Origin: Epinephelus fuscoguttatus
Lineage: Eukaryota; Chordata; Actinopteri; Perciformes; Serranidae
Reading direction: 5' to 3'
Assembly: GCF_011397635.1 (NCBI RefSeq)
Contig: NC_064753.1
Span: 32,016,322-32,080,321 of the forward strand
DNA length: 64,000 bases
The notes beneath the pieces are model-generated. The model saw only the letters and a list, made by a program, of their open reading frames with translations. It made no database searches and had not been told where the DNA came from. Position 1 is the first letter of the stretch. Each line of letters starts with the position of its first letter. This document shows, in pieces, positions 11,801 through 26,498 of this stretch. The position numbers and the translations under genes were made by a program.

Positions 11801-14800
11801 TCAGTCCCTCCCATTCACTTCCTGAGGGGATCAAAAGCAGCACGCAGAGATACACTGCATGCTTGAGAGGTGTACTTTGTCATCACAAGAAGAAGATGCA
11901 TCTGTCAAGTAGAGCTTTGTAAAGCTCATATTAGCGTGTCTTATGGAGCTAGACTGGTTTCAGTCGTGCTGTTATTAATGTGGAGGATTGTTTGGAAAAT
12001 GCAGTGAGAAAGTCATTTTTTTATACTGTCTGACAGCAGTACTGTGAATCAAGCTACACTAAGTCATTTGACATCTGCACTGACAGTGTTGTGTCACACC
12101 TCCCACTTCTACAGGAAGGGCTTGACTTTATACGTCGCCAGACTGTGGCCCAGCAGCCCTTCTTCCTCTACTGGGCAGCTGACGCCACTCACGCACCTGT
12201 CTATGCCTCCAAACACTTCCTAGGGAGGAGCCAGCGAGGCCGGTACATTATATCCTACCTTGCTGACTCTTTTACTGTCCATCAGATGCATGAGGTAATA
12301 AGTGAATGTATTTCTCATGGGGAATGATTAAAGCTATGGTTGTCTGTAGGTATGGTGATGCAGTGATGGAGCTGGACTACAGTGTCGGTCAGATCTTGTC
12401 ATTGCTGCAGAGTCTGGGCATCGAAAACAACACCTTTGTCTTCTTCACCTCAGACAATGGAGCTGCTCTAATATCTGGCCCAAATGAAAGTAGGCACTGA
12501 ACTCAAATGCACACGTACACACACACACAGTTATTCTTCTGTGAAACCGAGTCAGTTCATTTTTGTCTCAGACACATTTTCTGTCCTGTATGTGTGTGTG
12601 TGATTTGATACATGGATGCATGCCCGTGCTTCTGATTCCTCAGGCGGGAGCAACGGGCCGTTCCTCTGCGGGAAGCAGACCACATTTGAAGGGGGCATGA
12701 GGGAGCCAGCCATTGCCTGGTGGCCTGGACACATCAAAGGAGGCACGGTGAGAATACCCCTGTGATTTAAAGCTTTTACCAAATAAAGCCTCCAATAAAT
12801 TCCAAGACGATCATTCACTTAATCCCCACCATCTTCTCTAGAGACTAGACTAGACTTAGACCCGGGATCCAGAGCCAGTTTTTTCTCTTCTAAGCATTGT
12901 TGCTGCTCCTTAATGTTCTGCCTATCAACAGGTACCAGGAGCTAAACTGTTCTCTGTGCAGCTGTAGGCGATGCACAGGACTATAAAGCAGGGTTGAGAG
13001 TAAAGGAATAATTATTTCACTAATCCTCTCTTTTGAATGATTGTTGCTTTTTGTTTTCATTTGTGTATCGTTTACCACTTTACACGCGCACACTCTGACC
13101 CAGTGGCGCCGTAACCAGTTAATCTCGACTATGCTCAACTTCTGTCGAGCGATTGAACTCCAGAAACACTGAAGATAAACTGTGTGATTGCAGCCATGAA
13201 GCATGTGGGCGCTTTTTTCCACTGTTTCCTCAAATATTTTTTGGCTGGAATTAATGCTCCAAACTCTCTCTTTCCTCCCTCCCCCTCCCCAATTTAACCC
13301 CCCACCCACACCGTGATCCTCTAAGCCTGTGCGTTCTGCAAATGACTTTTAATTGTATTAGGGGCAGCTGTGACACGGGGCTGTGACGCAGAGGGATTTG
13401 GTGGAGGAGCGAGCGGAGGCTGCAGTCTGCAGTAAGCCTTGCCCCTGGCTCATCTCACAGGGGTGTGCTGGGGCCTGATAGCACAGCAGAGTAGCGAGGG
13501 AGAGAGGGATTGGGAGCGTCTTAAGCGGCTAATCTGTTTGTGTGTTTGCTGAGGTTGGATTGAGCCGTAATGAGGACTTCAGTATCTGAATATGCCAGGC
13601 GCTCAGGATAAAGGAACGGGAGGGATGGAGGGGAGGGGAGGGGAGGAGAGGGGGGGTTGGTGGTACAGGGAAGGAAGCAAGGAAGAAGTAAAAGGGGTGG
13701 CTGGTGTAGAAAAGAGAAAAGGAGGAGTGCTAAAGACGCTGGCACTGCCACGCTGCCAGGATTGGTGCTGTGTTCGCAGGGCTTTGCTGCACCTGTGCCA
13801 CTTTATAATTGACCAGTGCGTCTGTGTATGCATGTGCAGGTGTGTAAAACATGTCTGTGTAATTTTTGTTTGATTGTACATGCCCGCACATGTGCTTTTG
13901 TATGTATTTTGGATCAGTTGTATGTGTGACAGACAACTTTCTAGACCAGTGGAAGAGGCACAGAGGTAAATAATAACAGTATCTCTAGCCGTAGGCATAG
14001 ATTCTCAGGGGAGAGGGGTGCAGGGTACACATCCCCATCAATATTTAGAACATATGCATCTGTCCCTCACAATGAACAACATTCCCACCTGAAATTGATG
14101 CAGGAAAGGCACAAATTGGTGCATAAAACTTCACCAGAATGCAGGAACGTTGGTGTTTGTTGTGATATATTTCCTGGAGGAGAACCCCCAACCTCCCCAA
14201 TGTCATATGTGTCCACCCCAACGCTAAAGCGAAATCTGCGCCCTTGTTTGCAGTTGTGCCTCGGCTGTGAGAACGTGGGTCCATAGATCCTCCCTGAAGC
14301 TCTCTGGGATCGTGATGACAAAGCTGCTTTGTTGGAGCTACTGTACTCTACAGCTCCGGATCCATCACTTTGGGAGGGAGGACAGACCAGGCACAGGGTT
14401 TCCCCCCTCAGTTGTTTTGTAGTCCTCTGAAATCTTTGTTGATCTGAGCATTGAAAAGTTCATAAGCTCCAATGGTGGAGACAACAAACAGCCATGCAAG
14501 CCTTTGTTATAGCGGGATTTCAGCAGGTTCATTGTGCTATCTAGGAACAGATTAGGGATGCACGATATTGGATTTTTTTGCCGATATCCGATATGCCGAT
14601 AGGTAACAACTCATTTGACTGATAACTGATAGCGATATCGATATATCTACTTTTTTCCCTACCCAATTTAAGCAATCATTAAGTCCCCCCTGCGGTTGAA
14701 TTAACATCAAATAATGCATGCATACTCTTATCAAGGAGGATCAGTGATAGAAAGATCTGAGTGATGAAACTTGGAAATTTAACTGACTAAATGTGCAGGA

Positions 14801-15472
14801 CGTTGTTGTCATATTTAGGAGGATAGCAGGTGGTGTACAGGAATGAGGGAGCATTGCTGGTCTGAGCAGGTGCATATTCAGCATTCTCCCAGTGCCTGAG
14901 GAGGGCGAGGGGGCCAGGGTGACGAGGGGTGAGCGGCTGCAGGAACAGAGATGGGGAGGCGGGTGGGGTTTCGGCCCCACCACGTTGTCGAGCGTCCCCA
15001 ATCCCTTTTGTTGTGTTTTATCAGGCAGCAGACACACAGGCAGAGTGGCAGAGACGGGGATAGAAGCACTGCCTCCTCAGATAACCAACATCACCACTCA
15101 CGACACAGAAAGAAACGAGAGAAAGAGAGTGTGACGTTAATAGAGAGTGATGAGTCAGTCAAAAAAAGAGAAGAAGAAAGAACAAAGGGTGAAGAAAGAA
15201 TGAAGTTCAGCGTTGACTGCAAACGAGGGCAGAGCTAATGAAGGAAGGAAATAAAAGATGGCAACTCATGAGATAAATTCCACCGTCAGAGCCGTCTAAG
15301 TCTGAAAGTTTTGCTTTTTTTGGTCATGCAAGTTATTACCAACTAAATGTCAGTTTGGCTTCTTCTTGTGTCCTTTTGTCCTGTCTTCTTTAGTGGTTTG
15401 TGTGTGTGTCTGTGTGAGGGGGACTTTGAAAAAAAAGAAAAGAAAAATGAAGTGAAGGACTAAATCTGTTAG

Positions 15473-15523
<51 letters not shown>

Positions 15524-18500
15524 ATGTGTGTGAGAAGGAGAAAGTCTGGATGTGCAGATAGATCATGGAATGCATTGCAAAGCCTTTTCTGTGGCTGGTT
15601 CTGTGGATACAGAAGAAAGAGGGAATTCATTTCAGTGCTAAGGAGCTTGTGTGTGCGAATGTGTGTGCGCCTGTGTCTGTATGTGTGCTGGCTGCCGATA
15701 GGAGCACAGCGGCACATGGCGGTGCAGCTGCAGAGGCCTGATAGTGCTATCTGATTGTGAGCGTGCCGTCTCCCTCTAAGGCTCGCTCAGGAGAGAATGG
15801 AACGGAAGATCAAGGATGACAACGAAAAAATGTCATTTTATCTGAAAATAGTTCAAAGTTTATAAATAAAATAAAGCTTTTCAGTGGGACTGGGAGAAGG
15901 AGATAAAACACCAGCTCGCTCCAGCTCCAGCCGCCTGCTTGCCCGGGCCTTGTCCTCTTCCTACTTTCTCTCCTCTTTTTCTTCGCTCCTCCTTTTTCGT
16001 TTCCTCCCCCCCCAAAAAAAACTAATTTAGAAAGAGAAGCATTTTGGAGGCTTTATAATAAACCTGCAAGCAGAGATTAGAGAGGAGACTGGAGAAATGT
16101 ACCTCTTTCCTACATGTGTACACACAGCAACACATACAAACATCCTATCATGACTGTGCATTCTTCCCTTGTTCACAGTCATGAAGAAAATCCTGCGTAA
16201 AGGAGCGAGCTTGTGGTATTCCTGAACTATAAAACTGTTCATTCCTGATTTGTGAACTTGTAATTATTTGGCACTGATGGCAAAAAGAAGCAAAATCATT
16301 GAGGAGTAATTCTTAGAAACAGTGGTGGAGATATACGCAAAATCATGACTACATTGTTTGTGGTAAGAAGAACAGCACCTGGTAGCACTGCCATTAAAAA
16401 ATGTGTGTTAGTCCTTGAAAGGACACTTTGCCAGTCCTCATTCCCTCAAAGCTCCTCACTTTTAATGATCCTGACTCGCAGGTTGTGTGAAATGGCTTCT
16501 CATACTGTAGATAGTGAATGGAGCTTTTTATTTCTTTGTCCTTATACAGGTGAATTACCAGTTGGCCAGTGTGATGGACCTGTTCACCACCAGTCTGGTT
16601 CTGGCTGGTATCACCCCTCCCGATGACAGAGCCCTGGACGGACTGGACCTGACACCTGTCCTGCTTAGCGGCATGCATACACACCAAGACAGGCAAGCAC
16701 ACACACTAGCTGTAATCTCGAAGAACAGATATCTGCATATGTATGCAGAATCTGTAGGCAACCGGACAAGGTGCTGATATCAGAAGCACTGGTTTCCGTT
16801 TGTGGAGTAGTATTGACCAATCAAAGAAGTGCATAGAGGTGGAACAAACTGGCCAAAATGCAATCTCAGAACACATCAGCTGCAAAATGGCTTTTTAAAT
16901 TTTTCTGCATTCATATGTGTATGAATAAACAATATTTGTTTTCAGAGATTAGCTGAAATGATTGGCGCATGAAAGAGGAAGTCTTGGTCCGCATGTCTGC
17001 TGGTTATACAGGAAACCCCAAAATACTGACACATTCAACCAAATTCTGTTTGAAGCTTACATGGCACATCCTTGCATACTGCACCCTACACCAGTACAAG
17101 ACAAACCCGCTAGTGCTGCAGTTATTTGAACCCTGCTGCATATGATAAGGCTTAGTCTCTATATACAGACTCTACATTCAGTGAATGTAGAGTCTGTAGG
17201 CAAACCCCGGAGATCTTGCCTCCGGAAGAAGAGCGGAAGAGCCCTGGTTTCCGGTTGTAGGCTGTTTGTAGTCCGCGTGATATTGATCAATCACGTTTGA
17301 GCCGGCTGCAGTTGTTGCCAGGTTAAACGCCCCGTGCGGTGAACTAATGAAACATAATTGGCGTCACTGCAAACTCTGAATCCATTGCAAAGGTTCAGCA
17401 TATTTACTTATTATATATAAACGGAAGTCGGAAACGGAAGTTCGCCTCCTCCGCCCAAATCAAACCGGAATGCCAAAAAATCAGGGGTCTGCCCCCAGAG
17501 GCTGCATCGCCATCTGCCAGAAGTCAGGCGCCGAATACAGCCGATGGGTTCCGAGAATGGATAAGGCTTAACGTAGCAATCAGCCACTTTAATCATTTGC
17601 ACAAAGACGTGACTTACCTAATAAGTGACAAGACCCTCACCCTTACCCATAGCTATCTAAATGCTAGCATAGCATTTTCTTAAGAGGTTCCACTTTCGGA
17701 TAAAGGGGCAAAGGGAGCTGATCTTGTTGGTATAGTTGTGATGTAGCTCGTGGGTGAGTTACATAGCTACTCCAGCTGAAGCAATACCTACTCGGAAAGA
17801 CTGACCATTTCCCCTAGAGGCTTATTGTTGTCAGACTGATAGCCAAAGGGTTTCAAGATTGCATTACTTGTTATAGGATTTTACCACTTGGTTAGAGATT
17901 GTTTGGCGTTTGTGTCCTTTACTTTGGGGCAAAAGTCCCCTTCATTTTTTAAACGCTTTTGAGCGGAACAGCAGTGTTAATTTTGTCATGCAAGAGGACA
18001 ACAAGGAGGCTTTTTGAGCCATGCTAACTCTGAGGTTTTCCATCGGTACGTCAACCACTTTGACCAAACGATCTCAGTAACTACGGTAAGTATTACAGTG
18101 GAGTTTTGTGTAGACTTTCATGTCATGGATGGTCCCATTTCCTCTTCCTCTTGTGCCATCATAAGGTCAGAATTGTATTTTGTCCAATACCTATGACCAA
18201 ATACCTGCAAAACTAATGATATTCCCATCAACCTCAACAGGCCGATCTTCTATTACCGAGGAAATCAGCTCATGGCCGTGAGGCTTGGACAATACAAGGC
18301 CCACTATTGGACCTGGAGCAACTCATGGGAAGAGTTTAAAAAGGTAAGATTCCCTTTTAATCCAGCAACTCTGTGCCATCTCTGTTTCCTCAGTTCCTGA
18401 TTTGCACTGCCACATCCTCCCTCTTTGTCTCTCCTAATCTTACTCAAACACACAAACACTTTCACTGTTGGTGTTATCTTGAAAATGGCTCATCAGTTGA

Positions 18501-21500
18501 CTGCTGTGTACATCAGAGCGTAATGAATATTAATGAAGAACCCCCCACATCAGCGAACTTACATCATTCATCAACCAGTTGACTTGTTTGTTCTGACTCC
18601 AGTGGAGATTTTCTTCCTCTGCATTTACATACTGACGTTCCCCGCTGTAGACTTGTTCTTTTGGCACCACGGAGCTCAAAAGGAAGAAAGAAAGGCAGAT
18701 GCCAGCAGTATCTCTCGGTCGTAATTACATCAACTCGGCACTGATTAAATGTATCAGGAGAAAAGTGAAATGTGACACTTGAGAGGCAAAGATCTGTCTC
18801 TCTCTCCTCTGTCCATAAAAACATGTCCTCCTGTCCTCCCATCATGGCTCTGCTTTTCCTGTGATCCAGTTTGTTTTATGCCCCATCGGTCGCTTAAATT
18901 GCTCTCTCCTTCAGGGCCGCTGAATCAATAGCAGCCTCCTTTATCAACTCATGTGAACTGAAGTGGAACTTCACAAATAATAGCGTCTGATTGCCTGTGA
19001 GTTGCCTATCGATTGGTGTGTGTGTACATGAGAGAGGGAGAAAGGACCAGAGAAAACATGTACATGTATGTCCTGTGTGTGTGTTTTATGGGGCCACTGT
19101 TGAGTTCCTCTGAGGGAGCGAGAGTTAAATTGCCAATATGCTTCATGTCATTGTGGCTGAATTCTTTAAGTGTCCATCTCATGTAAACCATAGTGCATTT
19201 TATAAATGTGTTTAACAAAGTCAGACTATGCATGAAATTAGCCTTAGAAGGAAAGTTCTTGTTTAGCCCTTCTCATGCAGGAATAACATGGATTAATGAT
19301 TATTTTAAAATGATCTGGACCCTTTAAACCTTAAAATTACAGGCTTCACTTTAACCTGTCTTGCAACAGAAATACAGAATCAAACTTTGTTTTTACTGAC
19401 ACAAAAATCATGTTTTCCTGCTTGCTCTTCTGCTTTGGTAATACTTTAAAATATAATTTGTTTTTTCTTGGCGCATGGTAAGAAAATAAACAAGGGAAGA
19501 TGTGTGTCTGTGAAGAAGAACAAAATTACAGGTTAATAGCTGGGAGACGTATCGCTCTGTCCTGGCTGTGTTCATGCAGCTCAGCCATGAGGAAAATGAG
19601 AAATTTCACAGGCTTAAATGGCTCTCATCAAACTCTCTTGAGGCAGTGTAGTGATGTTAATATTGCGAAATATAGTTTGTCGTGGCTGTGGCTCCTTTGT
19701 ATCTGGATTGCTGAGTAACCTGTGATACAGTAGCAGCTCGACGGCAGCTGTGATGGCTTTTTTTTTTTACCATGTTGAATGCTTCAAGGTGATCAATGTA
19801 AACTGAAAAATGTTGTTTTCTAGATATCTGTTAGTCCTACACAGGTTACATCAACTGCAGGTTTTTACATGTTTGTAGAATATGTCAAATATACTGATCA
19901 AATCCATAAAGTAGAAAGTAGCAGTGGCCCCTCTGGTATAATAGCTGGGCCCTTCCTGGCAAATATAACTGGAGGCCAACATCACTGTCTTTAGGAAGCT
20001 GTGGCAAACTCAATTTTTAACCTAGTCCCAAGCAAGTTTAACCCTGTCAACACAGCTTGTCTGGAGGGAAGCTAAATAATAATAAAATTGAGCATATTAG
20101 TTCAGGCAGGACACAATATCAAGCTCAGCTCACATCCCAGCTACATCAGCTGATCTCAAACAGCCCGATCAACTGATGGAGCAGCTGATTGATGGAAGGG
20201 AGTCAACTGATAGATCATATGATTCCTTTATATGCAACCAGTTGGCAAATCTCATTCATGGCGCCCTATTTAAACTGCTCTGGCCTGCCTACTGTTGCTG
20301 CTTTGTCTGCAAGCTGCTTTGCAACCCACCTCCACCCCAGCTCCTCCTTTTCATACTGTGTCTGGCTTATCAATGTCATTTCTGTTTGTCATTGATGCTG
20401 CTCTGTTCTGTACCCGGGGAGTCTTTGCTGCTGCTCTCTCTGCCTCAGGCTTTCCATGTAGGCGCATGGAAGGGCAGGGAGGTTTGCCTTCTCTGCTTTA
20501 GGCTTTCTTTATTTGCACGTGGAAGGGCAGAGAGGCCCCAGAACAGAGCATTACCACCAAACATCATACTGCAAATGGAAATTAAGTTTTCTTTGACTTA
20601 AGTGTTCCTGACTGAATTTAGGCTACAGGTTGCGAGGTTGCAAATGGCATTACTATTTTCAAAGGGGTCCCTTCAACGCTTACCTCAAGATATATGAATG
20701 AAAATGGGTTCTATGGTTAACCACGAATCTCCCCTACACTTGAGGCTTGTTCCCAGTAAATGTTTGGTTCCTTTCAATCAATGTACTCCTTTACATTAAT
20801 GCTGTGTGTTAGTCTTTTAAGGAAAAGGACAACCAGCCTAGCTGAAGAACATTGAATCACCTAAAACATGTATGTACAGTTGCATAACACGTGAAAACAG
20901 GATTGTCAAAATGTTAATTGCACCAATATTAGTCTAAGCGCAACAGATAATTAGTAATATAAACAGTGGAATAGGAAACCATAATATATCAGTATGCAGG
21001 TCTTTAACTCTCATATTGACATAGTTTTCAGCTAGCCTGTATACTTCAACAATATAATTGAATTCCTGAAATTCAGTTAAGGCCTTTGGTTATGGTGTGC
21101 CACCCCAAGATTTTTGGTAGACCCATCTGGCCAGTATGAAAATTGTCTGGGGGTGAAACTGGAAAATAGATATGTTTACAGTATAAATAGTTTAAAATAT
21201 TCAGCCACAATCTACATAAAGTGATTGTTCTCCTTCCAAAGCTGCTTTTTACTTTTGGGATCAAAATAGACGCCACATATTTCCTTTCCAAAATCTATCC
21301 CGCCACCGCTGGATGCTCCTGCACTTTATCTTACAATAGCGACTGCTCTGCTCCAGTTTGAAAGCAGCCTAGTTGTATCCATAGCATTAATGTCAGGAGA
21401 GATTCGGAGTTATTGCTGTTATGTCTTGGGTACAAGAGACGGAGTCAGAGAGATGCACACAGCAGGCCTTTCTGGCTGCTCCTCTGGGATGAGTTTTTTT

Positions 21501-21720
21501 TTTCCTTCTTTCTGCATTTCTAAGCTTTTGGCTTCAAAAGACAGGACAAGTCTGGATCAGAGGAGGCTCTGCAGGGCGGGGGGTATCTATCCTTCTCACA
21601 CTCTCTCTTTCTCTCTCTTCTATATGTATTTTTGAGGTACTCCGTTGAGCGATCTCAGAGGGGGGCAGCAACAGTGCCTTACAGATGAATGCTTTCTCGA
21701 TATTAGTTGTGCTCATCAAA

Positions 21721-21757
<37 letters not shown>

Positions 21758-24700
21758 GAAGGAGGGGGCAGATCTCCAGGGGGTTCTGGAGGAGTGAGTG
21801 TGACTCAATCAGGCTGTGATCACTGCCAGGCACACGAGAATGGAGTCAGGGAGCAGGAGCGAAGGCATGGAGAGATGAAGGGGGGAGTGGGGGTGGAGGT
21901 GGAGGTGGGGGTGAGGGGGAGCATAAGGAAGAAAAGTCCTCTATTTTGCCAGTGACTTCGACCCTGTTATGATGCACCAACAGTAGCTGCACAAATAACA
22001 CAACAGATTGGAAGACAATATGCATATAGGCCACACTACAATGACATTCAGCATTGAGCTCAGAGTAGCAGGTGGCTGCGAGCCTAAACATCCAGATCTC
22101 TTTAGCTGAGTGTGTTGTATGTCTTTGTTTTGAATTGCACATGATAAAACACACAGAAAAGTCCTTGTCTGCATGTGTTTCAACTGAAACATTTAACAGA
22201 ATCAAATACAAGCCACTGTAAATGACCAAAGACATTGCAGAGAGCAAAAAAATTACCAAGGGTTGTTGAGAAAATTGGATGGGAATATGTTTTTCTTTTC
22301 TTAGGTTTCACTTGTGGTGCATAAAAACTAAAAGCAAACACTGTGTTGAGTTTCTCAGTAGAGAAAGTCTGAGCTTTGCTGCCAAGACAGGGCAGCTCTG
22401 CTCTTTCCTGAGGGGGGGTTGCAGTCTTATTCCAGCATACATACAGAAGACAGGGCCACTGGACTCAGGCTGGGTGATAAAATGTTCTTAAAGGGATAGT
22501 GCACCCAAAAATGAAAATTCAGCCATAATCTACTCACCCATATGCCGACGGAGGCTCAGGTGAAGTTTTAGAGTCCTCACATCACTTGCGGAGATCCAAG
22601 GGGAGAGGAGGTAGCAACACAACTCCACCTAATGGAGGCTGACGGCACCCCAGATTCAAACATCCAAAAACACATAATTGAAACCACAAAATATCTCCAT
22701 ACTGCTCGTCCGTAGTGATCCAACTGTCCTGAAGCCCCGACGTAAAAAGCTGTTTGGAACAACGTCATTTGAACTTTTTTTTTAGCGTCATTGTAGCCTG
22801 TAGCTGTAACTGCTTCTCTGTGTGCTACGCTCACGTGTGCGCGAGACATGCTTTTGCTGGTCTCGCGCGAATCTGGGGCGCCATAAGCCTCCATTAGGTG
22901 GAGTTGTGTTGCTACCCCCTCTCCCCTTGGATCTCCGGAAGTGATGCGAGGACACTAAAACTTCACTTGAGCCTCCATCGGCATATGGGTGAGGAGATAA
23001 TGGCTGAATTTTCATTTTTGGGTGCACTATTCCTTTAATGGTGTAAAATTAAACTGTAGCAGGTGTGCAGAATAACATCCAATAACTTAAAAAACTGAAG
23101 AGAAAGAAAACTAATCTGAAGGGTTCATTTTTCCTCCTCAAATGTTATCAGTCTATAATCTAATCCATACTCTGCTTGAGTTACATTATGATACACATAC
23201 AAGATCATACACATCTGTAGGTAGTCAGCTAATATTACTTATGTATGTAACAATGTAATTATGAGCCAGTTTGGAGATTGTTCAAATGAAACTATATTAG
23301 CATCAGTGTGTTTCTGTTCAAGTAAAAATTCAAAAAGGTTTGTGTCTTTTTGTGCGATTTCCCCTACAGGGCATCAACTTCTGTCCAGGTCAGGAGGTCC
23401 CGGGTGTGACTACCCACGAGCAGAAAGAGCACACAATGCAACCGATCATTTTCCACCTGGGACGGGATCCTGGGGAGAAGTTCCCCATCAGGTTAGTTCC
23501 TTGGAAACTTCAACTCCGCGTACAGCTGATTTCCAGTCAGAGGACAGAGGTGAGGTGAAGGGAAAAATGAGAGAGGGAGGAGAGTGAAGTCAACCAGGAA
23601 CAAATGAAGAGATGCTGGAAAATGAACCGGAGAGGGGTGAGAATAGGAAAGCAGTTTGCCTGTCGGTAGCACAGACTGTGTATGAGATCAATGCTGATTC
23701 AGTGGCATGAAAAAGAAGGCGTCGGATTGATCCGCTCAGCCAGAGCTCGCCTGATTACACCCACCTCTTTGTGATTGCAAACAGCTCCTTAAAGATCACT
23801 ATCTGGTCCTCAACCCTCCGGTGCACCGCTGCAGGTTAAAATTGCAAGATAAATTGTTCAGGTCTAAATTGAGAGCGAGTGCTGTTTAATGGAGTTTTGT
23901 ATGTCTACGCTCAGAGGAGAGTTAAGAAACGGCAAAAGGATAAGGACGCCAGAGGACACAGACAGTAAAAGCTGAACTAAGACTATTACTAAATAAAGCT
24001 GGGTATATACCGCACCATTTTAGAAATGTTGTGGGTTCCAGTCGTCTGCAATGTAAAGCCAAAGCTCGTGATTTATGTGTCACACTGTGCTGGCTGCCTG
24101 ATCATCAAGTCGTGACCTGAAATAAAAACATAAAGTTTTTTTCTCTGTTTTCCTTTTTTGATACCCTATTTTCTTTGAATTAAATTTGTGTTAACACTGG
24201 ATGGATAAAAATATAATTCAAGCTCAGAATTATTAAGAATTACTATGTATTTGTATCAAGATCAAAAAATCAAGTAAGCTATGAGTTCTTGAGGAATTGA
24301 GATTGATTTTTAATTTTGTGCTCGGCTTAATTTTTGTTAAAAGGATGACAGTTTATTTTATTTTACGTACTTAATGTTAATCCGGTGACATGAGCTGCTT
24401 TGTTTGTTGTGTATATGTATTAAATTGTGTATAAGTGTGTACGACTGTATGTGTGTGGACCTCAGGAAGAATAGCCAGTGCTTTTGCTGGTGCTAATGCG
24501 GATCTGACGAAAAGAAAAGACAGAAAACACAATTGTGAATTAAGATTAGTTTGAAGGATTCGAGGCAGGTAGAAGTTTGTTTACTAGCGGATCTTTTAGA
24601 ACAGAAAGTATTGACAGGCAGCTGAAGATCGTCGGCTATTTCCTGACGTTTCCCTCGTTCGTATCATTCGTGATAGGAGGAGGAGAGAAACTGTTGCCAC

Positions 24701-25573
24701 AGCTTCACCAGTCTGGTGTGTTGTGTCGCCATGACGCATTTAGATGATGTTTGCCACTTGGTGCAGGCGCATTGAGAAAAAAGGCACTGACCTCGGGGAA
24801 TGCCTCTGCTTCAACTGTGTGAGAGCCTGACAACAGCTGATCAAAATTTCTGACATGCCGGAAATTTGTCCGACGGCCCAGTTGATCAGGTCATGATCGG
24901 CTCTCCCCCTCAAAGATGAAAATTGAGTCAGAAACTGGCTTAAAATAGCACAGTGTATGCCCAGCTTAAGGGCACAAAGATAGATGAGCATCATCTCTTA
25001 CTGTGTGCTGTCAATGCAGAACGTTTATTGGATCTTTTAGAAAACATTACGCAATCTGACGACATGACTAATACATTAAGATAATCTCAGGATCCCTTTG
25101 CGCTGCCTCTCGCATTCTGCTCCGGCCTCATCTCCTCTTTGCCTCCTGCTCCAACTCCTTTCAGTTCTGCAGTGAGATTGGATGATAAAACATTAATGTT
25201 GTTTTTCAATTGCCCACCTTTTAGCACTGCTATTCACTTGGAAGAATAGAAAAAAGCCAAACCAATCAATACGCAGCCATGTGTTGTGCCGAGTGCTAGA
25301 TGTGCACACAAACCAAAAATGCGCACTCATTTTTCACCTTTGCAGAGAGGGGTCATCGACTCGGCCCACAAGGTCACCGCCCCCCTCTTCACTGTTCTTC
25401 TCCTATCCACTCCAATCAACACCAGTCATTCCTCTTCCTCTCCAAACTTTTGTCTTACTTTTTGCCTTGTTACTTCTCCCTCTCCACCTCCTGCTGTACA
25501 CCTCGGCTCACTTCTCACCACTCAGCTGCTGTCCCTCTGCATCCACTGGGACCGTCTCCTCCATCCTCGTTAA

Positions 25574-25639
<66 letters not shown>

Positions 25640-25807
25640 ACACATGTGTACGTGTGCGTTTTGTCCGTGTGCTCCTCGGTCCCCCAGCTGGACTGGCTGC
25701 CTGGCCGTCATTAATCTCTGTCTGCACCTAAAGAGCCACTTAAGATGATGTAGGGCCTGTCTGCACACATACCTTCACTACTGTCGCAGGGTGTGATACA
25801 GCAAAGA

Positions 25808-25875
<68 letters not shown>

Positions 25876-26435
25876 TCCTCAGTCTAGAACACTCACCTAG
25901 GAAAACAGTGAGGATTATAATTATGCAATGTAGGAGACAACGTGGGAATAAGGTTCGGTAGATTTTAGGTTGTGGTTGTTTTTCTGCTGTCTTGTAACTG
26001 ATTACAAACAGAGGATTACTTAGAGATGATAAGGGCCGTGTTGGTGGTCCGTCTGTCCAGGATCTACCCAACTCAGCAAGTCTGGATCCTCATTGGATCC
26101 TTTAAAGCCTTTTGCTGCCTTCCACTTCACCCTCCGTCTCTGTGACCCAAGGTACCGAGGTTAACACATCCTACTTTCACGCCACCTACCTCAGCTCACG
26201 TCCCCAGGGCCCCCGGCCATCCAGAGTGTAGTCCCAGCCCCAACGCTGCAGGCAGCCCTTGCACAGTCTGGCCTCATCTGCTGCCTGCCACCATGCTCTT
26301 GTGTCCCCAATCAATAGTCCTTACTGAAGTGCTCAATTTCCACCAGGGTGGAGAAGGAGGGTGGAGGGGAGGGGAAGGCAGGACAGATGTATTTGATTGT
26401 CTCCTCAATTCCCCCACCTTCTGCCACTGTGTGGT

Positions 26436-26498
<63 letters not shown>

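Noticed and set aside
25281-25768. Overlapping frames of 143-155 codons on both strands
   Set aside because: Driven by the (GT)n array (Cys-Val or His-Thr repeats). This is a microsatellite artefact.
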